The notes under the pieces are model-generated. The model did no database searches and was not told where the DNA came from. It worked only from the letters and a program-made list of their open reading frames with translations. Of a DNA stretch of 64,000 nt, positions 6,307 to 14,989 are shown piece by piece. Position 1 is the stretch's first letter; every line of letters begins with the position of its first letter. Position numbers and translations under genes: made by a program. The DNA is taken from contig NZ_BMNC01000004.1 in the NCBI RefSeq assembly GCF_014646255.1, forward strand, positions 264,480-328,479, written 5' to 3'. The DNA is from Lentzea pudingi (GTDB taxonomy: Bacteria; Actinomycetota; Actinomycetes; Mycobacteriales; Pseudonocardiaceae).

Positions 6307-8619
6307 ATGGGGAACTCAGGGGACCTTCGAACACCAAACTGCAGCAGGGAGTCGTCGCTGTTCACGAACTTCATGCCCGTCCGGTTCTCCGGGCAAGTCA
6401 TGGCCGGCGTGGTGCCCTTTGAGTCCGCGGATCAGTTGAAGGACCTCCGGGAGCGCCTGCGGGAGTCGCACGTGGTCGTCCGCGAACGCGGCAACATCAT
6501 CTGCGTTCAGGTGGCCGAGGGCGCTGCACAGGTCGGCACGCAGCGCGTGGTCACGTCCGGCCCTGAAGACGTGCTGTTGCAGACCAGACTGCTCGAGGAC
6601 CGTTTGCGGCGCGTGCTGATCACCGAGTGGAAGTACGAGCTGCGGCGTGAGTATCCGATGCGGTTCGTGTCGCGGAGGACCGGCGGGGACCTGCTGGCAC
6701 AGGCGTTGGGGCGCGCCATCGGTGGGCTCCACGTGCATCCGGAGCACTCGATCGAGGTCCGCCGCAGTGGACCTCGTGGGTTTCCCGGTGTGGTGATCGG
6801 GATGAAGGCCCGCTACGAGATCGACATCCCCGCTGACGTCCTGCTGAAGCGCGGGGTCGCCGTGGTGGGGACCTACGTGATGGCCGAGTCGGAGCTTGCG
6901 CGGAGCTGGCCAGGTCAGGATCCGCAGGCGAAGCGCGCACTCGTCGGCCGCGCGGTGGCGGTCGAGGGCGACGAGCTGGTCGTGCAAGGACGGGAGGGCG
7001 AGGTGAAGATCTACGCCGCACAGGCGTGGATCGAGCCGAACAAGGCCAACTTCCACTCGGTGCTCCGAAAGGTGTGCGGCCGTTCTTTCGACCACGCTCT
7101 GGCCGCGCTGGAGGGCAAGATCGCCGCGTTCAACGATGCGCAGCGGCGCATCGCGGACACGGACAAGATCGCGAAGGTCGTGCTCGGCCTCGGACCTCTC
7201 GACGTCGCCGCAGGCATGAAGGCCCACCTGGCCATGCCGTTGCGCCTGAAGCGGGATCAGCCTTCGCATCTGCGGACGTTGACCGAGCCGACTTTTGTGT
7301 TCGACCACTCCGGCGACAAGACGGACCGGTACCCGGACTCCGGTCTGACCAAGTTCGGTCCTTTGGACGCGGAGTCGTTCACGCCGAAAGCGCCGACCAT
7401 CGCCGTCGTGGTGCCCCGGCAGTTCCAGGGCAGGGTGGAGACCTTGCTCAACAGGTTCCGCGACGGTGTGCGAGGTTCCCCGGCGTTCCCAGCGGGCTTC
7501 GTGCGCAAGTTCAGGTTGACGGACTGCTCGTTCGTCCTCACAGCCTTCGACGGCGACGTTCAGGACGCTGCTGCGTACAAGCGCGCCTGCCTGAGCGCGT
7601 TGGAGACAAAGGAGAAGATCAACCTCGCGTTCGTCTTCACCAGCGCTGCCCAGGAACACCTGACGGGCAACGACAGCCCCTACCTCGTGTCGAAGTCGAC
7701 CTTCATGAGTCAAGGGGTCGCGGTGCAGGAGTTCCAGGTCGAGAACATCACGGACCAGCCCAGCATCGCCTACCCGCTGACCACGATGGCGCTCGCCGTG
7801 TACGCCAAGCTGGGCGGGACCCCGTTCGCGATCAAGGACAGCGGTCAGCCCATGGCGCGGGAGCTGATCTTCGGTATCGGCAGTGCGCAGGTCGTCCAGG
7901 ACCGCATGGTCAAGGGAGAGCGCTACGTCGGGATCACGACGGTCTTCAACACCGACGGCACCTATCTCGTGTCGAACGTCTCCAGGGAGGCGCCCTACGA
8001 GCAGTACCAGCAGGCGCTGCTGGACACATTGCGCGCGTGCCTCACCGAGGTCAGGGACCGGGAGGGGTGGCAGCCGAAGGACTTTGTCCGGTTGATCTTC
8101 CACGTCTTCAAGCCTTTGAAGGATGAGGAGGCCACCGCAGTGAAGGAGTTGGTGGCCGGGCTCACCACGGACTTCGCCGGGGTCGAGTTCGCGTTCGTCA
8201 ACGTCGTCGCCGAGTCGCCGTGGATGATTCTCGACGAGAGGGCTGAGGGCATCAAGGCTGGACGGGGCTACAAGGGGAAGTGCGTCGCGAACCGCGGATT
8301 CGCCGTGCCGATCAGCAAGAGCGAGATGCTGGTGACGGTCACGGGACCACGGGAGTTGAAGACCGAACGGCAGGGGGCGCCACGGCCGTTGCTGCTCAAG
8401 CTGCACCGCGAGTCCACTTTCACCGACATCGACTACCTCGCCGGTCAGCTCTTCAGGTTCACCGCCATGTCGTGGCGTAGGCCGTACCCGACCTCGAAGC
8501 CGGTGACCATCCTGTACTCCGACCTCATCGCCGGCTTGCTGGGCAAGCTGCGCCACGTGACGAACTGGAACTCGGACGTGGTTTTCGGAAAGTTGCGCTA
8601 CAGCAGGTGGTTCCTGTGA
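6307..8619 (+). CDS. Long prokaryotic Argonaute (PIWI domain), predicted catalytically inactive
   Basis: The ORF gives 770 residues, the size of long pAgo proteins. The C-terminal 60 residues are diagnostic of PIWI: R-P-L-L-L-K-L-H-R-E-S, F-T-A-M-S-W-R-R, then P-V-T-I-L-Y-S-D-L-I-A. The MID domain keeps the 5'-phosphate guide pocket pattern Y459-x3-K463 with Q474 downstream. The first catalytic Asp of the PIWI tetrad should follow I-F-G-I at residue 525 and is Gly here; the second should fall near residues 600-602 and reads V-F-K. A D is kept at 739. I infer guide binding without slicing, as in long-B pAgos. The start is uncertain: ATG 6307 lacks a good ribosome site, while a CTG at 6358 follows AGGGAG and gives a family-like N-terminus (F-T-N-F-M-P-V-R-F); ATG 6373 is also possible. 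It overlaps the nuclease gene. Confidence 0.88.
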   Translation: MGNSGDLRTPNCSRESSLFTNFMPVRFSGQVMAGVVPFESADQLKDLRERLRESHVVVRERGNIICVQVAEGAAQVGTQRVVTSGPEDVLLQTRLLEDRLRRVLITEWKYELRREYPMRFVSRRTGGDLLAQALGRAIGGLHVHPEHSIEVRRSGPRGFPGVVIGMKARYEIDIPADVLLKRGVAVVGTYVMAESELARSWPGQDPQAKRALVGRAVAVEGDELVVQGREGEVKIYAAQAWIEPNKANFHSVLRKVCGRSFDHALAALEGKIAAFNDAQRRIADTDKIAKVVLGLGPLDVAAGMKAHLAMPLRLKRDQPSHLRTLTEPTFVFDHSGDKTDRYPDSGLTKFGPLDAESFTPKAPTIAVVVPRQFQGRVETLLNRFRDGVRGSPAFPAGFVRKFRLTDCSFVLTAFDGDVQDAAAYKRACLSALETKEKINLAFVFTSAAQEHLTGNDSPYLVSKSTFMSQGVAVQEFQVENITDQPSIAYPLTTMALAVYAKLGGTPFAIKDSGQPMARELIFGIGSAQVVQDRMVKGERYVGITTVFNTDGTYLVSNVSREAPYEQYQQALLDTLRACLTEVRDREGWQPKDFVRLIFHVFKPLKDEEATAVKELVAGLTTDFAGVEFAFVNVVAESPWMILDERAEGIKAGRGYKGKCVANRGFAVPISKSEMLVTVTGPRELKTERQGAPRPLLLKLHRESTFTDIDYLAGQLFRFTAMSWRRPYPTSKPVTILYSDLIAGLLGKLRHVTNWNSDVVFGKLRYSRWFL

Positions 8620-9896
8620 CCGGGCCCGTCGACGTCCCAGCGGAACGCACGTACTTCGGCGGTCAGCTCCTGGCGTTCGCGGACCGGGTCGAGAGCGAGA
8701 ACGTGCCGGGCAGCCTCGACGGCTTGTTCGCGCGCCACGTGCTCGGCGAAGGCACATCGATCCGGTGGCACGTCGAACCACAGCTCGACGAGTGGCTCAA
8801 GACCAACGCCGGCCGGTTGGAGTCCCATTCGGCGCTGGCTGTGCTGGGATATCTCGTCGGCCAGCGACCGGCGTGGCTTCCCGTGGTTAGCGACGTGCTG
8901 GTGAACGGACTTGAACGGCTGGTCGGGCGTGACCCGTATCCGGCGGATCGGATCACGCCGATGTACTCGGCGGGTATCGTCCTCGGTCTCTACCTCGCGG
9001 CGCGTGCGGTACGTGACCGCGTGCCGGGTTTCCTGGACTGGTTGAGGAAGTCGTTCGACCATCGCCTGCGGGAACCCAACGAACTGTGGATCGACCTCAT
9101 GCAGAGGCACGTTCTCGCCGAGCTGACCGGTGAGCCGGCAAAGGTCTCCGATCTGGCGGCGATGACGGACAACGCGCTTGTCGCCGCGTTCTACCTGCTC
9201 GCGTCCGGCACCAGCGTCACGCGGGAAACCCCGGAGGATCTGCACGTCGCGAAGCGGCGGGCGATGCTCGCGTTCCTGCGCGCTGATCCCGCACATCTGG
9301 AGGTTCGGCACGCCGCGTTGTGGCTTCACTTCGCGGAAGCGGTCGCCGCGACCAGCGCCGACCAGTTGGTCGTCAGCGTGCCCCAGGTGAGTCAGGTGCT
9401 GAGCCGGTTCCCGCCGGCGATGAAGCGGTGGGTGTGGGACCCCAGCCACCACAAGGATCCCAAGCGCTGGCGCGTCGACGCGGAACGGGAGGTGCAAGCC
9501 ATCCTGTGGGTCATGCTCCGGGCCGTGTTCGACGACGTGGTCGACGAGGAGAACCTGCCGAAGCTCGGGCACAGCGCTTATCGCGCGGACTTCGCGCTGC
9601 CCCGCCTCGGGTTGCTCGTCGAGGTCAAGTACGTGCGCACCAAGCACCACTTCAAGGACGTGGAACAGGAGGTGATCATCGACTCGATCGGTTACCTCAA
9701 GGACAGCGAGCGCTACCGCGAGGTCATCGTCTTCATCTACGACGACTCGTGTTCCACCGAGCACCACGACGAAACCCGACGAGCGTTGATCGACCTGCCG
9801 GGGATCACCGACGTGATCATCGTGTCGCGCCCAGGAGCGATCCCGTCAGCGGCCGAGCGCGCTGCCGTCCCGCCCTCTGATCCGTCCGCGCCATAG
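8616..9896 (+). CDS. Argonaute-associated PD-(D/E)XK nuclease effector
   Basis: The protein has 426 residues; its GTG start overlaps the Argonaute stop (GTGA), so it is co-translated. Residues 1-290 are predicted helical and match no family I recognise. The C-terminal part is a PD-(D/E)XK nuclease core: Y-R-A-D325-F-A-L, then L-L-V-E336-V-K338-Y, followed by a helix with Q/E-rich residues and a strand V-I-V-F-I-Y-D-D. All three active-site residues are present. Catalytically dead long pAgos are known to be encoded with nuclease, Sir2 or membrane effectors that act once the guide-target duplex forms. I infer that role here. The nuclease could cut DNA indiscriminately, giving abortive infection. 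Confidence 0.82.
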   Translation: MTGPVDVPAERTYFGGQLLAFADRVESENVPGSLDGLFARHVLGEGTSIRWHVEPQLDEWLKTNAGRLESHSALAVLGYLVGQRPAWLPVVSDVLVNGLERLVGRDPYPADRITPMYSAGIVLGLYLAARAVRDRVPGFLDWLRKSFDHRLREPNELWIDLMQRHVLAELTGEPAKVSDLAAMTDNALVAAFYLLASGTSVTRETPEDLHVAKRRAMLAFLRADPAHLEVRHAALWLHFAEAVAATSADQLVVSVPQVSQVLSRFPPAMKRWVWDPSHHKDPKRWRVDAEREVQAILWVMLRAVFDDVVDEENLPKLGHSAYRADFALPRLGLLVEVKYVRTKHHFKDVEQEVIIDSIGYLKDSERYREVIVFIYDDSCSTEHHDETRRALIDLPGITDVIIVSRPGAIPSAAERAAVPPSDPSAP

Positions 9897-9906
9897 GCAC
9901 CGTGCT

Positions 9907-10140
9907 TCATCGCGTCAGGCGGTAGGCCGTCCACGTCCTGTTGAGCGGTGTCCGCTCGAGTTCGACGTCAACACGGTCGTTGAGGCTCAGCGGGTATCGT
10001 CCGCCAGGCCCGCGATCCGGGTCCTCGAACTCGATGCGGACCTGCGGCCAGCCCCGGTGTTCTCGCCGATGCGGCCGAGCACCGCCACCAGCCGGCGTTC
10101 CAGAACCGCCACGCTGCCAGGAATCCTCACCGCGGCCGCC
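9907..10140 (-). pseudogene. Frameshifted remnant of an unknown gene
   Basis: Two minus-strand frames join into one protein-like product: an upstream part (S-V-A-V-L-E-R-R-L-V-A-V-L-G-R-I-G-E-N-T-G) and a downstream part starting G-W-P-Q-V-R-I-E-F-E-D-P-D-R-G and ending T-A-Y-R-L-T-R-stop at 9907. The switch falls at a GGGG run near 10,060. Codon choice is GC3-rich in both parts. I recognise no family. It may be the 3' end of a gene deleted when the neighbouring NACHT gene arrived. Confidence 0.4.
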
Positions 10141-10238
10141 CGGTGGTCAACGAAGCAGGCCAAGACTTCGAGCAGGCGTTAGTGAAGCTGCGTGATCTCA
10201 TGCGCGAGAACCTTGGCTTTAGTCGCTGCTAGCGCGCT

Positions 10239-13094
10239 TCAAAGTTCCTGAGCCGGCGGTTTCGTCAGTCCCACGATGACGTCGACGTCGACCGGTTGGC
10301 GGGTATGCCAGTGCTGCAGCAGTTGATGTACCTCTGTGGCGTGCCGCCAGAGACGGGGATCGAGTCCGTTGACCAGCTCGATGATCGACCGCTGTAGCTT
10401 CGGATCACGGAAGTCCGCGGTCAGCGTGGTGGACTGCGTCAGCAGTTCAGCTGCGCGTTCGAGCCGTGAGCGTTGATCTGATGGCGGATGCGCCTCGGCG
10501 ACCGAGCGCAGCAGGACGGAGTCGAGCGTTTCGCGTTCGCCTCTGGGACGGTCGAGGCCCTGGCGTTGCCAGATCTCGTTGCTGCTGTACATCCGCAACT
10601 CGTGGACGGCCTCCTCCAACGCTGGTGGCGGGTTGTTGCGGATCTTGTCCACCCGGCTGCGGGCACTGATCGAGGCGTCGCCAGAGTGTCGCGCCCAGGC
10701 GGCGAGAGCGTCCAGTGCCGTAACCGTCGCTTTCCCGTGACTGCTGATGCGGGTGTCGATGGCGTCCAGCACCAGGCGGATCAGATCGAGATCCCGGCTG
10801 GTGATGCGATGCACCACTGACATCAGGCGGTTGACGGTGTCGCCTGGGTACGTGTCGAGCAGCCGCAAGGCGCGGGTGAGCAGGAGCTGCGTGTATCGAG
10901 GCTGCTGAGCGGCGATGTCCTCGTCGAGCATGTCGAGCGCGAGCCGAGCACCGGGCATCAACCAACCGGCCAGAGAATCGGTAGTGTCGAGCTCCTGAAG
11001 CATGAGGATCATGTCACTGCGCAGGGGTTCGTGTTCGACGAAGACCCTGCTCGCCGCGAACAGCCAGGTGTTGCGCCAGTGGGCGGACACCGCGAGGTGC
11101 TTCAGCACCTCCAACAGCTTGGCATCTCCTGCGGTGAACAGCGCCCTGCCGGCCATGAGCTCCTGCAGGCTGCGCACTTCGAATCCGATGGTGGCCCTGG
11201 GCATGCCCACCAGCAGCACCAGGCGATCGGTGGCCAGCACCAGCAACCGCCCCGCCATCCACGTGGCCTTCTCCTCGTCGTACCCCTCCTCGACGAGCCG
11301 GTCGTGGATCATGCTTCGCAGATCGCGTTCGGGCAGGTGCGCTTCTGCCTCGCCCGCGTGCTCGGCGCGGATCTGCAGGAGCAGTCCGGCGCGCTCGTGC
11401 ACGCGGTCGATGTTGTTGCGCTGTTGCTCCAGCAGTCGGGAATCGGGCGTGTCCTTGCCGACCTCACGCTCGTACAGGGTCTTGTAGTAGGCCTCGAACA
11501 GGCCGTGCCGGTCCTGTGGTGCCCGGGCTCGTCGTTCCAGCAGAAGCGTCATGATCGTGACCTGCAACGGCGTGTGCATGAGCCGTGCGGTGAGCGGCTC
11601 GGCCGCTGCGGTGCGCAGTCGCTGTACGAGCAGGTCGTGCATTTCCGGGTCGTCCGTGTACTGCAGGCCCGCGAGGTGCTCGGCGTACTCCAGCGAATTG
11701 TCGGCGCGCATGGGCTGCAAGGTGAGCTGGCGGTAGTACGCCGGGCTCAGCTCGCCTCGGTATCCCTGTGGCCGGGTGGTGGCGACCACCAGCAGGTCGG
11801 CTTCCGCCTGCGCCGCGTCGACGAGGAAGTCGCGGACGGCGGAGAGCGTCGCCTCGCGGGTCTCGGGGTCAGCGACTTCGTCCAGGCCGTCGAGCACCAC
11901 CAACCAGGGCCACTCCCGCAACCACGCGCGGGTCATCAGCGCGTTGATTGGACCGGTCGCGCGCGCAAGGTCGGCGATGTAGTCAAGCAGGCTGATCGAG
12001 GGACGTACCGCTAGCGCGTCTGCGAACTGGCTCAACGCGACCCGCACCGGCCATCGGTTGCATCGGGGCGTCGGGATGTTCAGCGTGCTCAGGTGGTCCT
12101 GATAACGCCGGAGCATCTCCGGCACGTCCGGCCCCAGCGTGTGGGACGGGCGCTCGGACAGCAAGGCCACTCGGTACACCTGGCACAACAGTTGTCCCAG
12201 GGTGGTCTTGCCCTGCCCCGGACCGCCGACGACCGTGAGGTGCGGTAGATCCGCGGATGCGGGTTTCCCTCGCCGGATTCGGTTGCCGTGCTGGACGATG
12301 TGGGCGACGACGCCCTCGACGGCTTCGGAGTGGCTCTCCCCGTCAGGACCGGGTTCGAGTTGGGCGGGCAGGTCGATCGCGACGTTGCTCAGTTGCAGCT
12401 TGCGATTGTTCGGCGCTCCGGCCTGGCCCAGCCGGACCCACTGCTGTGCCATCAGTTCCTTGGCCGCCTGGCCGGTCAGCAGCGTGGAGAAATCAGTAGG
12501 AGGAACCTGATCGGGCTTCAGCGATGTCAGCGCCCGGTAGGCCTCGGACAACACGTCACCCGTCAGGGTGAAGCCGGAGTAGGTGCGTCGTACTCCGTCG
12601 TGGACGTCGAGGAAGCGGCAGATCTGGTCGTGGTGCCACACCGCCCAGTCCTTGAGCTCAAGGCCTTTGGTGGTCACGTAATGGCGAATGAGTTGATCGA
12701 CCTTGTCGATGCCGCCTCGGCCAGGATCAGGTGACAGCACGACGTTGGTGCTGAAGACCAGGTACTGGGGAAGCCGTCCTTTGGTGGTGCGCCTGGCACC
12801 GACCTTGACCCAGTTCTCCAGCTCCTTGCGGACCTCGCCGAGGAACCAGTCGGTGTCCGGTCCGGTCTGGCCTGCGGTGCGGCGGAACTTGGCTTGCAAG
12901 ATCCCGTAGCCGTTCCACGGTCCGGACGCAGGCTCAGGCTGCGGATAGCGCATCCGCCCTTCGAAGGTGGCTTCGCGACCGCCGTCGGGTCCCGCTCCGA
13001 ACACGGACACCGCACTACCCAGTACCGCGATGGTCAGCGACTGCGACATCTCCTCGAACTCCTGGGCTCCCAACCGGGTCAAGTCGTACCGCAC
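10239..13094 (-). CDS. Restriction-nuclease-NACHT fusion (STAND NTPase defence protein)
   Basis: The protein has 951 residues from a GTG at 13094 behind AAGGA. Residues 1-110 form an Mrr-like PD-(D/E)XK domain: F-G-A-G-P-D37-G-G-R-E-A, then I-L-Q67-A-K69-F. A NACHT ATPase follows with Walker A G-G-P-G-Q-G-K296-T-T and Walker B V-V-L-D-G-L-D-E-V near residue 400, then L-Q-P-M and L-M-H-T-P-L-Q-V blocks typical of STAND proteins. The last 350 residues are helical and probably sense a trigger. Nuclease-NACHT proteins are established anti-phage sensors (bNACHT and Avs-like groups). It is transcribed toward the Argonaute operon and has its own promoter. Confidence 0.85.
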   Translation of the reverse strand: MRYDLTRLGAQEFEEMSQSLTIAVLGSAVSVFGAGPDGGREATFEGRMRYPQPEPASGPWNGYGILQAKFRRTAGQTGPDTDWFLGEVRKELENWVKVGARRTTKGRLPQYLVFSTNVVLSPDPGRGGIDKVDQLIRHYVTTKGLELKDWAVWHHDQICRFLDVHDGVRRTYSGFTLTGDVLSEAYRALTSLKPDQVPPTDFSTLLTGQAAKELMAQQWVRLGQAGAPNNRKLQLSNVAIDLPAQLEPGPDGESHSEAVEGVVAHIVQHGNRIRRGKPASADLPHLTVVGGPGQGKTTLGQLLCQVYRVALLSERPSHTLGPDVPEMLRRYQDHLSTLNIPTPRCNRWPVRVALSQFADALAVRPSISLLDYIADLARATGPINALMTRAWLREWPWLVVLDGLDEVADPETREATLSAVRDFLVDAAQAEADLLVVATTRPQGYRGELSPAYYRQLTLQPMRADNSLEYAEHLAGLQYTDDPEMHDLLVQRLRTAAAEPLTARLMHTPLQVTIMTLLLERRARAPQDRHGLFEAYYKTLYEREVGKDTPDSRLLEQQRNNIDRVHERAGLLLQIRAEHAGEAEAHLPERDLRSMIHDRLVEEGYDEEKATWMAGRLLVLATDRLVLLVGMPRATIGFEVRSLQELMAGRALFTAGDAKLLEVLKHLAVSAHWRNTWLFAASRVFVEHEPLRSDMILMLQELDTTDSLAGWLMPGARLALDMLDEDIAAQQPRYTQLLLTRALRLLDTYPGDTVNRLMSVVHRITSRDLDLIRLVLDAIDTRISSHGKATVTALDALAAWARHSGDASISARSRVDKIRNNPPPALEEAVHELRMYSSNEIWQRQGLDRPRGERETLDSVLLRSVAEAHPPSDQRSRLERAAELLTQSTTLTADFRDPKLQRSIIELVNGLDPRLWRHATEVHQLLQHWHTRQPVDVDVIVGLTKPPAQEL

Positions 13095-13457
13095 CCAGAC
13101 GTCCTTCCCCTCTTGGAAGCCGCCAACTTGCTTGGCGCATCTCCAAGAACCTTACTGGCATGCCAGACGAGTTGATCTCCGAGCGTCCCCGGCCTGAAGC
13201 GCACCGGGGACTCGCCAAAGCGGGTGCGCCGGAGAAAGTAGGCTCATCCGGTGAGCGACAAGGCTCGTGCGGGCAAGGGAAGCATCGCCGGCGCCTCGGG
13301 CGATGCCGGTGTCGGGTTCGTCGTGCTGTCGAGGCGTACACGGTGGCGCACAGCCTGTCTTGGACTCCGTTGGCAGGGTTGGACATTCCGTCCACGGATG
13401 CTCGGTGACCTCGGTTAGTCCGGCGACGAGGACACGGTCGACGATCTTCGCGTCGAG
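13095..13457. other. Stretch upstream of the small ORF, possibly a decayed 5' end
   Basis: No intact gene is visible. A GTG at 13,250 behind GGAGAAAG opens a short plus frame (S-D-K-A-R-A-G-K-G-S-I) that ends after about 50 codons. A second frame (A-Y-T-V-A-H-S-L-S-W-T-P-L-A-G-L) and then the ORF at 13,458 follow in other frames. This could be one gene broken by small indels, or chance. Confidence 0.3.
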
Positions 13458-13694
13458 TTGCTCAGCGATGGGATCGACGGGGACAGCTTGGCAGCGTCGG
13501 CGGAGGCGGCGCTTCTCGCGTTCCAGCTGGGCATGGAGTCCGAGTACCTCGGCCTTGTGGGCACACTGCTGAAACACGACAGATGGAGTTCTGCCTCGGT
13601 CGCACTGCGCGCTGTGGACCCGGCCATCACGCGGCTGGTCGCGGACGGGCTGGAACGGATCAGATCACCAGCACCGGATGGGACGGGCGCATGA
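13458..13694 (+). CDS. Small acidic/helical protein coupled to the HEPN gene
   Basis: A 78-residue frame begins at TTG 13458; an in-frame TAG lies just upstream, and no better start is seen. It reads as an amphipathic helical protein (A-A-S-A-E-A-A-L-L-A-F-Q-L-G-M-E-S-E-Y-L). Its stop overlaps the ATG of the HEPN-motif gene (ATGA), so the two are probably co-translated. It may be the surviving 3' part of a longer gene. The pairing recalls two-gene toxin-antitoxin units, but no antitoxin fold is recognisable. Confidence 0.4.
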   Translation: MLSDGIDGDSLAASAEAALLAFQLGMESEYLGLVGTLLKHDRWSSASVALRAVDPAITRLVADGLERIRSPAPDGTGA

Positions 13695-14713
13695 AGATCG
13701 TCGGCATTTACCAGCTGTACCTCGGGTACGTGCTTCCTCGACTGAACGAGGGGGAGGAGGCCGGGCAGATCGGGATCGACGCGGGTGACTTCAGAGCGTG
13801 GGTTCGTCCGAAGGCGTTGGGCGACCCGCTGTTTCCCGAAGACATTGATGTCACGCTTTCGAGCATGCAGATATCGATCGCCCGTGCGGACGGATCCGAG
13901 GGAAAGCTGGATTTTGCGGTGGAATCGACCTGCCTCGACCGGGTGCAGGTCGTCCTGGAATGGGAGGTGGACCCCGACGCCTTCGACGTGGACGAAGAAT
14001 TTCAGCGGTCATTGGACCGAGTCACGATCATGGCCGACTACTACCTAGACCACCTCCGTTTCGTGGCGAACTCCCCGTTCGTGAAACGAATCGACCGTTC
14101 GTGGAGGACTCAGGACGACCGATTCGTCATCAACGTTCCTTACAGCTGCACGTGGTTCAACGGAGACGACAGATCGAGTCTGGGCGTTTTTGGTCCAGGG
14201 GTCAATGGTGTCGCGAAGTCCAACAGCATCAGATCGCCTGAAACCGGCGTAGCGGATCTGGCCGCTCTCGAGACCAGCCTGGGCACGGCGTTGCCGCCCC
14301 CGTTGCACCGCTCACTCATCATCGACGCCGAGGAACACCTTCACGGCACAGTGCTGCGGGAAGCCGTCCTGTCCATGGCCAGCGCTTGTGAGATCGCCGC
14401 GCATCTTCTCATTGCCAGGAATGGAGGCGAGCGAGACGGAACGATTGCCCCGGTTCTGTCCAGGCGCAACGTGCCCTTCGCGCAACGGTATTACGACGAT
14501 CTTCCCAGCGCTGTGGCGGCGAGGTCGCTGCGGACGGAGGACGCCGAGAGTTTCGATCTGGTCCAGGAGATGTATGGGCAACGGAACTGGCTGATGCACA
14601 GGGGAGCCTTCAAGGACGACTTCCTCGATCTCGGCTGGCGTGATCAGCATCGTCGGGTTCATTCGTGGCTTGTCGCGGCGCGAACAGCGGTCTCATGGAT
14701 CGACACGATATGA
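13691..14713 (+). CDS. HEPN-motif protein of the defence island
   Basis: The protein has 340 residues, and its ATG overlaps the preceding ORF stop. The N-terminal 220 residues show no recognised family. The C-terminal 110 residues are helical, with A-S-A-C-E-I-A-A-H-L-L-I and then M-Y-G-Q-R298-N-W-L-M-H303-R-G. The R-N-x3-H spacing matches the RX4-6H active-site motif of HEPN ribonucleases, and the R-N...H-G context resembles ApeA-like HEPN proteins. HEPN RNases are frequent effectors in abortive infection and toxin-antitoxin systems. The function here is inferred from this motif and from the position beside the nuclease-NACHT and Argonaute genes. Confidence 0.6.
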   Translation: MKIVGIYQLYLGYVLPRLNEGEEAGQIGIDAGDFRAWVRPKALGDPLFPEDIDVTLSSMQISIARADGSEGKLDFAVESTCLDRVQVVLEWEVDPDAFDVDEEFQRSLDRVTIMADYYLDHLRFVANSPFVKRIDRSWRTQDDRFVINVPYSCTWFNGDDRSSLGVFGPGVNGVAKSNSIRSPETGVADLAALETSLGTALPPPLHRSLIIDAEEHLHGTVLREAVLSMASACEIAAHLLIARNGGERDGTIAPVLSRRNVPFAQRYYDDLPSAVAARSLRTEDAESFDLVQEMYGQRNWLMHRGAFKDDFLDLGWRDQHRRVHSWLVAARTAVSWIDTI

Positions 14714-14989
14714 GCCTCCCGCGCACTCGTGTCAGCGTCACGCTGACGGCGGTCAACGAGCATGCCGCTGTAAGCAGGAGAACACACCGGTGTCGCTGCC
14801 CAGCGTCAGCACTCACTGCTCGCTAAGCCTGGAGGAGTGGATCTTTGTTGACTGTGTGGACTGACAGCAACACTCTTCACAATTCGTCAACTGCGTTTAG
14901 TTGCGTTGGAAATCCTGCTTTTGCAGGTCAGCGGCGCGTGAACCCGTATCTGGGGGTTATGGGTCGGCCAAGCTAGTAGACCGTCGCTT

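Noticed and set aside
6316..8781. 821-codon minus-strand frame opposite the Argonaute gene
   Set aside because: Arg/His/Pro-rich shadow; the PIWI and MID motifs are on the plus strand.
24..14713. CRISPR array in the defence island
   Set aside because: No regularly spaced repeats of 25-40 bp and no cas-like gene were found.
14714..14989. Possible second attachment site before the IS630 relic
   Set aside because: It contains GCAGGTCAGCG as near the left end, but no tRNA-like 42-bp core, so the similarity is too short to call a right border.
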